From: Spirochaetota bacterium
GTDB lineage: Bacteria > Spirochaetota > UBA12135 > COTS27 > JAFLEE01
NCBI GenBank assembly: GCA_017302015.1
Contig: JAFLEE010000011.1
Location: 25,318 to 89,317, forward strand
DNA length: 64,000 nt
Reading direction: 5' to 3'
Position numbers and translations under genes: made by a program. The notes below the pieces were generated by a model. That model was not told where the DNA came from. It saw nothing but the letters and a program-made list of their open reading frames with translations, and did not search any database. Of the stretch, positions 55,782-63,934 are shown in pieces (within the stretch, counting starts at the first letter, position 1; each line of letters begins with the position of its first letter).

Positions 55782-57848
55782 GTGGTGCTCAATCAATTCA
55801 GTCTGACCGAAATCGGGGCCATTTTCCGCAATAGCACCTTCCCGATCATGCTGGGGATGGCCTTCCTCCTCATCGCCCTGGCCGGTTTCTTCGAATACCG
55901 CCGGAAAAACAACCCGGCGATCCCCCTCCTCGTGGCGGCCACCAGCATCCTGCTGCTGAAGGCCATCCTGATGCTGCTGGTCAACCGGCACATCGTCTGG
56001 GACGCGGGCCTCAATTGGGAGCGCATCCCCTGGACGGCCTGGAACAACGCCATCCTCGAGGCCGTCACCACCCTGGCGGTGATGTACGTCCTTTTCCTCC
56101 TCATCCACCGCAAAGCCTCGGGCCGCCGCTACCTGATCTTCAACGGGGGCATCCTGGCGGGCATCATCGCCCTCGGGTTCCTCGCCGGCAGCGACCTCGT
56201 CACCGCCACGTGGATCGGGAACCAGCAGCACTGGATCGTCATGGGCACCCACCTCTTCAACATGTGGATGCTCGAGCAGCTCGTGCGGAAATCCAACGAG
56301 CTCTCCGACTACACCGATCCCGACGACCCGCACCTCGTCACCAGCATCGGGGTGCTGCAGATGTTCTGCCGCACCTCGCTCTTCGCCAACGGCGTCTTCA
56401 TCTTCGCCGGCTCGAGCCCGACGGTGGTCTACCTCGGCCAGGCGACCCAGGCCGTCGCCTATTTCTTCTTCATGCTCTTCTCCGGGCACCTCTCGAGCAT
56501 CTCCTATTGGGAATCGCGCGACCGCGTCAACGCCGTCACCCGCGAATCCCAGATCATGGTCGAGCTCTTCGAACTCATCAACAACACCATCACCAAGGCC
56601 AAGGGCGTCGACGAGGTGCTGAAGCTCATCACCGAGTCGGCCGCGCGCACCACCACCGCCGCCGGCGCGGCCATGTGGCTCTACCGCGAGAACAAGCAGG
56701 CCTTCGAGAACGTGTCGATCGCCGGGGTGTATCCGCCCCTGCGGCCCGCCAAGAACATCTCCGTCTACCGCCACGACACCATCAACCAGAAGACCTCCCA
56801 AGAGAAATTCGGCTACGGCAAGACCTACGCCGGGGTGGTGGCCGAGACCCGCGAGCCCATCCACGTCAACGACCTGCTCGACAAGCCCCACCCCCTGGTG
56901 GAGCAGACGACGAAAGACGCCTTCGACATCAAGTCGCTCATCTGCGTGCCCATCCTCGACGAGGAGAACAAGGCCATCGGCGTCATCGGCGTGGTGAATA
57001 AGGACGACCTCTACTCCCGCTTCACCCCGAGCGACCTCTCGCTCTGCCAGGTGCTGGGCAAGCAGACGATCCTCGCCATCCGGCACTTCGAACTCATCCA
57101 GGAGAGCATCGCCAAGAAGGTCAGCGACCGCGACGTCTCCATCGCCAGCCAGATCCAGCAGAACCTGCTGCCCACCGAGTACATCGAGCAGGAGAACTAC
57201 GAGTTCCACGGCTTCTCGGTGGCGGCCAAGGGCGTCGGCGGCGACTATTTCGACATCATGAACCTCGAGCCGGGCCGCTTCGGCGTCATCATGAGCGACG
57301 TGGCGGGCAAGGGCATCCCCGCGTCGCTGGTCATGGTCATGATCTCCACGGTCTTCCGCACCATGGCGGCGAGCACGAGCTCCACCAAGGTCATGGCCGA
57401 GCGCGTCAACGAGGCGCTGTGCAACAGCTCCACCATGGACCGCTACGCCACCTTCTACTATTTCATCGTCGACATGAACAAGGGCGAGATGGTCTACTCG
57501 AACGCGGCCCACGGCCCGCTCCTCGTCTACCACGCCAAGCGCGACGAGTTCGAGCTCTACGATACCGGCGGCGTGCCGGTGGGCATCGCCCGCGACGCGG
57601 CCTACGAGGAGAAGACGGCCAAGATCGACAAGGGCGACATCCTCGTGCTCTACACCGACGGCATCACCGAGGCCATGAACCTGAAGCGCGACCAGTACAG
57701 CATCGAACGCCTCAAGGAGCAGGTGAAGCTCCACATGGACAAGCCCGCCAACGAGATGACCAAGGTGATCTACGCCGACGTGAAGGAGTTCTGCGGCACG
57801 GCGCCCCAGCACGACGACGAGACGCTGCTCATCCTGAAGCTTCGCTAG
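55782..57848 (+). CDS. Membrane GAF-SpoIIE (PP2C) serine phosphatase
   Basis: 688 residues. The first 240 form about seven hydrophobic helices, followed by a GAF sensor (about 270-430) and a PP2C/SpoIIE domain (about 470-688). The latter has SIASQIQQNLLP, GGDYFDIM, MSDVAGKGIPASLVM, DRYATFYYFIVD, YSNAAHGPLLVY, YTDGITEAMN and HDDETLLIL; its Asp residues bind the catalytic metals. Such RsbU/RsbP-like proteins dephosphorylate anti-sigma antagonists in stress or signalling circuits, but no partner gene lies nearby. Start is GTG with GGAGG upstream. Confidence 0.93.
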   Translation: MVLNQFSLTEIGAIFRNSTFPIMLGMAFLLIALAGFFEYRRKNNPAIPLLVAATSILLLKAILMLLVNRHIVWDAGLNWERIPWTAWNNAILEAVTTLAVMYVLFLLIHRKASGRRYLIFNGGILAGIIALGFLAGSDLVTATWIGNQQHWIVMGTHLFNMWMLEQLVRKSNELSDYTDPDDPHLVTSIGVLQMFCRTSLFANGVFIFAGSSPTVVYLGQATQAVAYFFFMLFSGHLSSISYWESRDRVNAVTRESQIMVELFELINNTITKAKGVDEVLKLITESAARTTTAAGAAMWLYRENKQAFENVSIAGVYPPLRPAKNISVYRHDTINQKTSQEKFGYGKTYAGVVAETREPIHVNDLLDKPHPLVEQTTKDAFDIKSLICVPILDEENKAIGVIGVVNKDDLYSRFTPSDLSLCQVLGKQTILAIRHFELIQESIAKKVSDRDVSIASQIQQNLLPTEYIEQENYEFHGFSVAAKGVGGDYFDIMNLEPGRFGVIMSDVAGKGIPASLVMVMISTVFRTMAASTSSTKVMAERVNEALCNSSTMDRYATFYYFIVDMNKGEMVYSNAAHGPLLVYHAKRDEFELYDTGGVPVGIARDAAYEEKTAKIDKGDILVLYTDGITEAMNLKRDQYSIERLKEQVKLHMDKPANEMTKVIYADVKEFCGTAPQHDDETLLILKLR

Positions 57849-57924
57849 GGGGGGCGAGGGATCAACCCCCGCTCTTTCCGGCGCGCGGGTAAAGACGCTT
57901 TTTAATGCCTTTCATCGACGCGCC

Positions 57925-57949
57925 CTGGAAACGCCTCGTGCGTTTCCAG
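57925..57949. repeat. Perfect 10-bp hairpin after the phosphatase gene
   Basis: CTGGAAACGC, loop CTCGT, GCGTTTCCAG. No T-run follows, so a factor-independent terminator is doubtful; it may protect an mRNA end. Two copies of TGAAAGTC follow at about 57992-58010. Confidence 0.5.
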
Positions 57950-58049
57950 AGTGCCACTCCGCGAGAATGCCCTCGTGGCGTGCGCGCCGAGTGAAAGTCG
58001 CTGAAAGTCATTAAAAAACGCCTTCCCTTAGCAGCGCCGGAAAGAACGC

Positions 58050-58069
58050 CACACCCAGTCTTGGGTGTG
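58050..58069. promoter_or_regulatory. Hairpin next to the oxidoreductase ribosome site
   Basis: CACACCCA, loop GTCT, TGGGTGTG, ending about 2 bases before the G-rich ribosome site and 12 before the GTG at 58082. It could affect translation start. Confidence 0.4.
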
Positions 58070-58081
58070 TGGGGGTAGTTC

Positions 58082-59278
58082 GTGAACGATATTCTCTTTT
58101 CGACGGGCGCGATCGGGCCCCTCAAGCTTCGAAACCGCATCATCCGCGCGGCGGCGTTCGAGGGGATGTGCCCCGGGGGGGTGCCTTCGCCCTCCCTCGT
58201 GAAATACCACCGCTCCGTGGCGGCGGGCGGGGTGGGGATGACTTCGGTGGCCTATGTCGCGGTGGTGGACGGGGGGAGGACCTTCCGCCACCAGGCATGG
58301 ATGGACCCCCGCCTCGTCCCCGATTTCCGGAAAGTCACCGACGCGGTGCACCGGGAAGGGGCCGCCGTCTCGGTACAACTCGGCCACGCGGGGAATATGA
58401 GCGACCGAAAGGTCTCGGGGGAGCGGGCGGTCGCGCCGTCGGGGCGCTTCAATCTCTTCGGCTTGGCCCTGCCGAGGCGCATGGGCGAAGCCGAGATCGA
58501 GCGGATGGTGGAGGCCCACGGGCGCGCGGTGTCGACGGCCAGGGAGGCGGGCTTCGACGCGGTGGAGATCCATGCCGGCCACGGCTACCTCATCAGCCAA
58601 TTCCTTTCGCCCCACACCAATCGGCGGAAAGACCGCTACGGGGGCAGCCTGGAGAACCGGGCCCGCTTCATGCGGGAGGTCCTGCGGGCGGTGAAGAAGG
58701 CCGCCGGAAACTCGATGGCCGTGGTCGTGAAGACCAATCTGGAGGACGGATTCCGCGGGGGCATGACCGCGGACGAAGGGGTCGAGGTCGCGCGGATCTT
58801 GGAGGCGGAGGGCGCCGACGCCCTCGTCCTCTCCGGGGGTTTCGTGAGCATCACGCCGTTTTTCATGATGCGCGGCACCACCCCGCACCGGGAACTCATC
58901 CGCGCCCAGAAAAGCCCGCTGATCAAGCTCGGGATGATGGCGTTCTCCCGGATCATGGTCAAGGAGTATCCATGGCAGGAGGGATTCTTCCTCGACGGCG
59001 CCAAGCGCGTGCGCGCCGCCGTAAAGCTCCCCTTAGTCTATCTGGGCGGGATCGTGCGCAAGTCCAAGATCGACGAGGCCCTCGGCGCCGGGTTCGATTT
59101 CGTCGCCATGGCGCGCAACCTGGTGGCCGAGCCCGATTTCGTGGAGAAGATCCGCCGCGATCCCTCCCACGTCTCGCCGTGCCTGGCCTGCGGGCCCTGC
59201 AATAGCTGCGTGGCGGTGATGTACGACGGGGAATGCCGGTGCACCTGGTGGGAGCGCCAAGGGAAGCCGAAGGCCTGA
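58082..59278 (+). CDS. Old yellow enzyme-family NADH:flavin oxidoreductase
   Basis: 398 residues. FMN barrel motifs include LKLRNRIIRAAAFEG, VSVQLGHAGN, the catalytic and active-site strand EIHAGHGYLISQFLSPHTNRRKDRYGGSLENR, and phosphate-binding VYLGGIV with FVAMARNLVAEP. The C-terminus has a Cys cluster CLACGPCNSC and a further CRC, like the iron-sulfur site of 2,4-dienoyl-CoA reductase types, but the FAD/NAD domain of those is absent. It probably reduces an activated alkene. GTG start after a G-rich ribosome site. Confidence 0.88.
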   Translation: MNDILFSTGAIGPLKLRNRIIRAAAFEGMCPGGVPSPSLVKYHRSVAAGGVGMTSVAYVAVVDGGRTFRHQAWMDPRLVPDFRKVTDAVHREGAAVSVQLGHAGNMSDRKVSGERAVAPSGRFNLFGLALPRRMGEAEIERMVEAHGRAVSTAREAGFDAVEIHAGHGYLISQFLSPHTNRRKDRYGGSLENRARFMREVLRAVKKAAGNSMAVVVKTNLEDGFRGGMTADEGVEVARILEAEGADALVLSGGFVSITPFFMMRGTTPHRELIRAQKSPLIKLGMMAFSRIMVKEYPWQEGFFLDGAKRVRAAVKLPLVYLGGIVRKSKIDEALGAGFDFVAMARNLVAEPDFVEKIRRDPSHVSPCLACGPCNSCVAVMYDGECRCTWWERQGKPKA

Positions 59279-59303
59279 ACCGGCGCCGGGCGGTTGGCCG
59301 ACG

Positions 59304-60662
59304 CTACGTTTTTTTCAGCGGTTTAAGCGCGTCTTCCATCTCGCCCGCGGCGTAAAGGAGATCGATCACCGTGATCCGCGGCCGCAGATCGCTGGCGTGG
59401 GTGAGGGCGAAGCGAGCCTCTTCCATGGTGAGGCCGCAGGCCCGGGGGGTGTTCGGGAGCGCGAAGCGGCGATAGAGGGAGAGGATGCGCTTGCGGTCGG
59501 CGAAGAAGGGGCGGAGCGCGGCGGGGTCGACCTTGCGCCGAAGGAGGGCGGTGGTGGCGGGGACTTTTTCGAGGAGCGCGAGTTTTTTCGAGATGGCCCC
59601 GTCAAGATCGATGCCGAGGCCCTTCCAATCCTTGCGGTGGCTATTGTAGAGACCCGCCGGAACCCGGAGGGGCCGGTCTTCCCCCAGGAGATCGAAGAGC
59701 CGTTCGTAGAAGCCGATCGCCCACCAGGTGCCGAAGGCGACCTGGAGGCCGTGGAGCGAAGGGGCGTGCCCCTTCGAGGCGTACCCGCGCATCTCCATGA
59801 CGTGGGAGATATGGTGCTCGGCCCCGGAGGCGGGGAGCGAGTTGCCGCTCATCTGCATGGCGATGCCGGTGACCAGGAGGGTGCGCATGAGCGCCTCGAG
59901 GAAGGCGTCGCTTCGCGAGCCGCCCCGGCTCGCGGCGTCGAGGAGGGCATCGAGTTCCCGACGGATGCGCTTCCAGATTTCGGGGCAGAAGGACTCGAGA
60001 CCGAGCAGTTCGCCCATGCGCCACTCGGCGTTGGCCACGTACTTCCCCAGGGCGTCCCCGATCCCCGCGCGGATCATCTTCTCGGGCGCGGTGCGGAAGA
60101 GGCGGGTATCCGCGATGGCGGCGACGGCGGGCGCGAGGCCCGTGACGGCCGTCTTGACGCCGTCCACCAGCACGGCGGCGTTGGCCGAGAGGTAGCCGTC
60201 CATGGACGGGGCCGTGGCGATGACGAGGTAGGGCCGGTTTTTCCCGGCGGCGGCGATCTTCACGAGGTCGTTGATCGTGCCGGACCCGACGGCGATGACG
60301 AAGCGGATGCCGGGATGGATGGCCTCCTCGAGGCGCCCGAGCGACTTGCGGTCGCAGGGGACAGCGCCCCGGTCCGGGAAGAGGAAGCACTCGGCATCGA
60401 CGAGGGGCGCGATGGCCTTGCGGGCGAGGCGCGCCGTGTTCCGGTCGTAGACCGCCAGGGCCTTGCCGGAGAGCCCGCAGGCGGCGAGCACCCCGGGGAG
60501 GGAGGCGAGGGCCCCGGGGCCCGTGACGAGGCGTCGGGTGGTGATCGGGTGGGTCTTGCCGCAGGCGCAAGGCTTGGTTGCCCGCCCGGGAACGGAGAGG
60601 ATTTCGCTTCGGAAGCTTTCTTTCGTCGGGTTCGGTCGTTGCCTTGTTTTGGGGCGTTTCAC
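59304..60662 (-). CDS. Glycerol-1-phosphate dehydrogenase-type enzyme (AraM/EgsA family)
   Basis: 452 residues. An N-terminal CACGKTHPI segment leads into a Rossmann-like part with VGSGTINDLVK for NAD(P) and APSMDGYLSANAAVLVDGVK. The zinc ligands fit GDALGKYVANAEW (Asp), GAEHHISHVMEM (His) and GHAPSLHGLQVAFG (His). Family members reduce dihydroxyacetone phosphate to sn-glycerol-1-phosphate, used for archaeal-type or heptaprenylglyceryl lipids in bacteria such as Bacillus. GTG at 60662 overlaps the upstream stop as GTGA; a GTG at 60701 is possible. Cytoplasmic. Confidence 0.85.
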   Translation of the reverse strand: MKRPKTRQRPNPTKESFRSEILSVPGRATKPCACGKTHPITTRRLVTGPGALASLPGVLAACGLSGKALAVYDRNTARLARKAIAPLVDAECFLFPDRGAVPCDRKSLGRLEEAIHPGIRFVIAVGSGTINDLVKIAAAGKNRPYLVIATAPSMDGYLSANAAVLVDGVKTAVTGLAPAVAAIADTRLFRTAPEKMIRAGIGDALGKYVANAEWRMGELLGLESFCPEIWKRIRRELDALLDAASRGGSRSDAFLEALMRTLLVTGIAMQMSGNSLPASGAEHHISHVMEMRGYASKGHAPSLHGLQVAFGTWWAIGFYERLFDLLGEDRPLRVPAGLYNSHRKDWKGLGIDLDGAISKKLALLEKVPATTALLRRKVDPAALRPFFADRKRILSLYRRFALPNTPRACGLTMEEARFALTHASDLRPRITVIDLLYAAGEMEDALKPLKKT

Positions 60663-61426
60663 GGGCGCCGTCCTTTTTCCCGCAGGGTTTGGATCAGCCA
60701 CGGGGGGTTATTGGTGGTGAGGATCTCCAGTTCGTCGAGGGGGAGCGCCTCGAGGGTTTCCACCGTATCGACGCACCAGGCGCCGGGGATGATTCCCAGG
60801 GCGCGGAACTCGGCGATGCGCGCCGGGGTGGCGGCGGAGGCCGGGAATCCCACGAAATCCATCTTGGAGTAGGTGCCCGAAGGGCCCGCCTGGAAGTGGG
60901 ACATGTTTTCTCCGGGGAACCCCTGGGTGCGGACCCCGGGCCAATGGTCCTTGAGGTGGTGGAGGATGCGCGCATCGAAACTGGTGAGTACGCAACGCTG
61001 TAGAAGGCCGCGCTCAAGGAGGGCCTCCATGGTGCGGGCGCAATTCTCCTCGGTGGCGTCCTTGAGTTCCACGTTGAGGGTCGCCGCGGGGAATCGATCG
61101 GCCAGATCCAAGGTCTCGGCGAGGGTCGGCACGGGAAGCCCGGCGAAGCTCGGGTCTTTGCGGCTCCCGGCGTCCACCCGGCGGAGTTCCGCCGCGGTGA
61201 TTGCCCCGACTTCCCCGGAGGCGGTGGTGGTGCGATCGAGGGTCGCGTCGTGGATGATGACGGGCACCTTGTCGCTCGTCAGCCGCACGTCGAACTCGAG
61301 GATCTCGACCCCGAGTTCGAGGGCCTTCTCGAAACCCAGGAGCGTGTTTTCGGGGTAGGTCGACGGCCAGCCGCGATGGGCCATGACCTGGATGGGGGGC
61401 TTCGGCGTCGGCATGGTTTCGCTCAC
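60659..61426 (-). CDS. Glycerophosphodiester phosphodiesterase, single domain
   Basis: 255 residues. The family motifs are complete: VMAHRGWPSTYPENTLLGF, the metal pair EFDVRLT and IIHDATLDRTT, then LNVELKD. No signal peptide, so cytoplasmic. It would cleave glycerophosphodiesters to glycerol phosphate and an alcohol. GTG at 61426 overlaps the upstream stop as GTGA. Confidence 0.92.
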   Translation of the reverse strand: MSETMPTPKPPIQVMAHRGWPSTYPENTLLGFEKALELGVEILEFDVRLTSDKVPVIIHDATLDRTTTASGEVGAITAAELRRVDAGSRKDPSFAGLPVPTLAETLDLADRFPAATLNVELKDATEENCARTMEALLERGLLQRCVLTSFDARILHHLKDHWPGVRTQGFPGENMSHFQAGPSGTYSKMDFVGFPASAATPARIAEFRALGIIPGAWCVDTVETLEALPLDELEILTTNNPPWLIQTLREKGRRP

Positions 61427-62928
61427 CCCCCGCGAAGCGCGTTCTTAAGCCAACCAGGCTTGTCGGTGGTGAGGCCGTGGGCGCCCAAGGCGATGAATCG
61501 CCGAGCGGTCTCAGGGTCGTTGACCGTCCACACCATGAGGCCCAAACCGCTTGAGCGGATGGCCTCGGCGAAGAACGCGTCGTAGGGACCGCGGGTGCCC
61601 ACGTCGAGGCCGGAAAAACCGAGCGTGCGGGCGGTGGCGATGGCCTCGCGGTAATCGGGGGCCCATCCATCGCCCTCGGGGCGGAAATCGAGGAGCCAAT
61701 AGCATTCGTGCCCGGGGAGGGCCACGCGGACCTCCTTCATGACCTCCAAGGAGAAGGCGATGAAGACCACCTGGTCACGGTCGCCGCCCCAGCGTTGGAT
61801 CGCCGTCGCGAGCGCGGGCACGATCTCGGGCCCCGCCTTGATCTCGGTGACGAGCCGCTTGCCGGGGGGGATCGTGGCCAGAATCTCGTCGAAGAAGGCG
61901 GGTTTGGTGCCGGCCCAGCGCTTTTCCTTCCAGGCGCCGAAATCCATGGACTCGAACTCGGCCCGGGTGAGATCCCCAGGGAGGCGATCGATCCCGGTGT
62001 AGCGTTTCGGGGTGTGGTCGTGCATCGCCAGGATATCGCGGTCGCGGGTGAGGGTGACGTCGATCTCCACCGCGTCGGCCTGCTGTTCCCACGCCAGGCG
62101 GATCGACGGGAGGGTGTTTTCCGGCGCCTCGGCGGAGCAACCCCGGTGGCCGATGATTTCGGGGCGTCGCGCGAAGTGAGCCAAAGAGTCGTCGCGCGAC
62201 TTCTGGATCATGGCAGCGGGGTCGTCTGTGTAAAACCGCGTGAATCCCGATTGCCGCCATTGCGCGAGGGCGAGCGGATCGTTGACGGTCCACAGGCCGG
62301 CTTCGAGCCCGCCCTGACGGATGGCGTCGGCGAGGGGCGCGGCGGCTAGGCTGTCATGGAGGACTATCGCCTGGAAGCCATGGGCGGCCGCGATCGCCAC
62401 ATCGCTTCGGATCGGGTCGGATGGCCCCCGATCCCAGAAGACAGGAACCCCGGGAAGCGCCCGGCGGGCCTGCTGGAGGCGCTCCAAATGCCCGTCGTTG
62501 AACCCGACGCGGTCGGCGGCGTTCTCGGCTTGGACCGCGCGGAGGATCTCGGGGACGCAATCGTCCTTGGGTTGGAGGGAGAGGCGCGTGGCGGGATGGG
62601 ATGCGAGGAGTCGCAGGGCTTCTTCGAGGAGGGGGATGGGCTCCTTCGGGCAGGCTTCGACATCGAGGCGGTGGCGCTTCCTGAACTCGGTGGCCGCGTC
62701 GAGGCCGGAGAGTTCGGCCCAAGTGGCCTCGCCGACGACAAGGTCGAGGTCGCAAGTGCGACCCGTGCGGTCGTCATGGAGGAGCACGAGGCGCCCATCG
62801 CGGGTACGGCGCACATCGGTTTCGATCCAATCGACCCCAAGTTCCAGGGCGAGGCGGAAGGCCCGAAGGGTGTTTTCAGGAGCGCGGGAGGCGTCGCCCC
62901 GATGGGCGGTGAGGCCAGTTCGGATCAT
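61423..62928 (-). CDS. Tandem double-domain glycerophosphodiester phosphodiesterase
   Basis: 501 residues with two complete GDPD barrels. Domain 1 (about 1-235) has TAHRGDASRAPENTL, ETDVRRT and LLHDD, ending FYTDDPA. Domain 2 (about 255-495) has IGHRGCSAEAPENTL, EIDVTLT and AMHDH, ending GLTTDKPGW. Both keep the metal and catalytic residues, so both may be active. No signal peptide. GGAGA precedes the ATG at 62928. First gene of the operon with the single-domain GDPD and the G1P dehydrogenase. Confidence 0.92.
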   Translation of the reverse strand: MIRTGLTAHRGDASRAPENTLRAFRLALELGVDWIETDVRRTRDGRLVLLHDDRTGRTCDLDLVVGEATWAELSGLDAATEFRKRHRLDVEACPKEPIPLLEEALRLLASHPATRLSLQPKDDCVPEILRAVQAENAADRVGFNDGHLERLQQARRALPGVPVFWDRGPSDPIRSDVAIAAAHGFQAIVLHDSLAAAPLADAIRQGGLEAGLWTVNDPLALAQWRQSGFTRFYTDDPAAMIQKSRDDSLAHFARRPEIIGHRGCSAEAPENTLPSIRLAWEQQADAVEIDVTLTRDRDILAMHDHTPKRYTGIDRLPGDLTRAEFESMDFGAWKEKRWAGTKPAFFDEILATIPPGKRLVTEIKAGPEIVPALATAIQRWGGDRDQVVFIAFSLEVMKEVRVALPGHECYWLLDFRPEGDGWAPDYREAIATARTLGFSGLDVGTRGPYDAFFAEAIRSSGLGLMVWTVNDPETARRFIALGAHGLTTDKPGWLKNALRGG

Positions 62929-63021
62929 GGGTTCTCCAGGGGATGTCGCCGCTAGGAAGGCGCAACCGCCTATTCTCAGGTTAGGCCGGGGACGGGCTGC
63001 GGGCAAGGAGGTCGCAGGGGG

Positions 63022-63072
63022 TTGACAATTTGGTAATCTAAGATATTACATAAAGTAAACAAGTAAGTAAAC
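63022..63072. promoter_or_regulatory. AT-rich control region with AAGTAAAC direct repeats
   Basis: An AT-rich island in high-GC sequence, upstream of the GDPD operon. AAGTAAAC occurs at 63053-63060 and 63065-63072, exactly 12 bases apart, so on one face of the helix only roughly. On the plus strand TTGACA (63022-63027) lies 16-17 bases before TATTAC/ATTACA, which would transcribe against the XRE gene. On the minus strand TTGTTT with TAGATT is a possible operon promoter. The XRE-cupin regulator is the likely binder. Confidence 0.5.
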
Positions 63073-63095
63073 ATCCCGAGAGCAGGGGAGGCCCC

Positions 63096-63731
63096 TCAGG
63101 CAGGGCGTTTACGCGAGCGCTTTGACGACCTGGTCGGGTTCTTCGCGGGAGGCTTGATTTCGCCGGGGGGCAGATCGCTCAGTCGATAGACGACCAGGGC
63201 CTTGGCGCTTCGAACGCCCGCTGGCAGGCGCACCGCATGGGGAAGTCCCCGCGAGAGGTAGGCCGTGTCGCCGGAACGCATGCGCCGGGGGTTCGATTCA
63301 TCGTAGGCGAGGAAATCCACCTGACCCTCGAGGAGGAGGAAGAACTCTTCGGAATCATGGGCCAGGAGTTCGCGGGTCTTGGAAGCGGGTTCGTAGGTGA
63401 CGAGGAAGGGATGCATGCCGCGATCGATTTTTTCCCAGGCCTGGGCCAGGTAAGTCATGCCGAAACGGCCGGCGTCGTCGCGGTCCACTGGGCGGCCCTC
63501 TTCCAAGCGGCCGAAGAGGATCGGGGGGGGGACGCTCTCCTTTTCGAAGAAGTCCTTCATCGGGATCCCCAGGGCGGTTGAGATGGCGTGCAGGGTGGCG
63601 AGGGAGGGGGCGACCCTGAAATTTTCCAGGCGGGAGATGAAGGCCTTGCTGACCCCGGCCCGCTTGGCCAAGGCTTCGACCGTCAGCCGTTGGCCGAGGC
63701 GGGCGGTTTTCATCACGTGGGCGAGGTGCAT
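63096..63731 (-). CDS. XRE-family HTH regulator with C-terminal cupin
   Basis: About 211 residues. HTH (about 8-62): RLTVEALAKRAGVSKAFISRLENFRVAPSLATLHAISTALGI. Cupin (about 115-190): LLAHDSEEFFLLLEGQVDFL and RRMRSGDTAYLSRGLPHAVRL, the two beta-barrel motifs with His residues for ligand binding. A Lys/Arg tail ends the protein. The ATG at 63731 or a TTG at 63740 with AGGA upstream both fit; earlier starts lie upstream of the promoter at 63773. Same direction as, and 167 bases before, the GDPD operon. Confidence 0.85.
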   Translation of the reverse strand: MHLAHVMKTARLGQRLTVEALAKRAGVSKAFISRLENFRVAPSLATLHAISTALGIPMKDFFEKESVPPPILFGRLEEGRPVDRDDAGRFGMTYLAQAWEKIDRGMHPFLVTYEPASKTRELLAHDSEEFFLLLEGQVDFLAYDESNPRRMRSGDTAYLSRGLPHAVRLPAGVRSAKALVVYRLSDLPPGEIKPPAKNPTRSSKRSRKRPA

Positions 63732-63772
63732 GAGGTCCAAGGTCGGATCCTGGGGGCTTCGGGCCGTGGGGT

Positions 63773-63802
63773 ACTCTACAGGCGGAGGGGGGCCTAAGTC
63801 AA
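63773..63802 (-). promoter_or_regulatory. Promoter of the XRE-cupin gene
   Basis: On the reverse strand, TTGACT (63797-63802), 18 bases, TAGAGT (63773-63778). Supports translation starting at 63740 or 63731. Confidence 0.55.
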
Positions 63803-63883
63803 CGAGGACCAAGGTGCGGCCCCGAAAAGCCAAAATCCCTTGGAATTCGCTTGATGGGATGGGCTTTTTGGTTGATTCCCTAG

Positions 63884-63934
63884 TTGCCTCACCTAAAAAT
63901 CCGGACGAAACCCACCCCCATTGCCTCACCTAAA
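63884..63934. repeat. Direct repeat TTGCCTCACCTAAA (two copies)
   Basis: Copies at 63884-63897 and 63921-63934, 37 bases apart, each followed within 3 bases by CCGG. The reverse complement contains TGAGGCAA, which also directly follows the transposase stop in IS copies A and B, so these may be element ends. Confidence 0.55.

Noticed and set aside
55617-57812. 731-codon open frame on the reverse strand
   Set aside because: Antisense to the SpoIIE phosphatase. Its composition (Val/Asp/His/Gly-rich low complexity) is that of a shadow frame.
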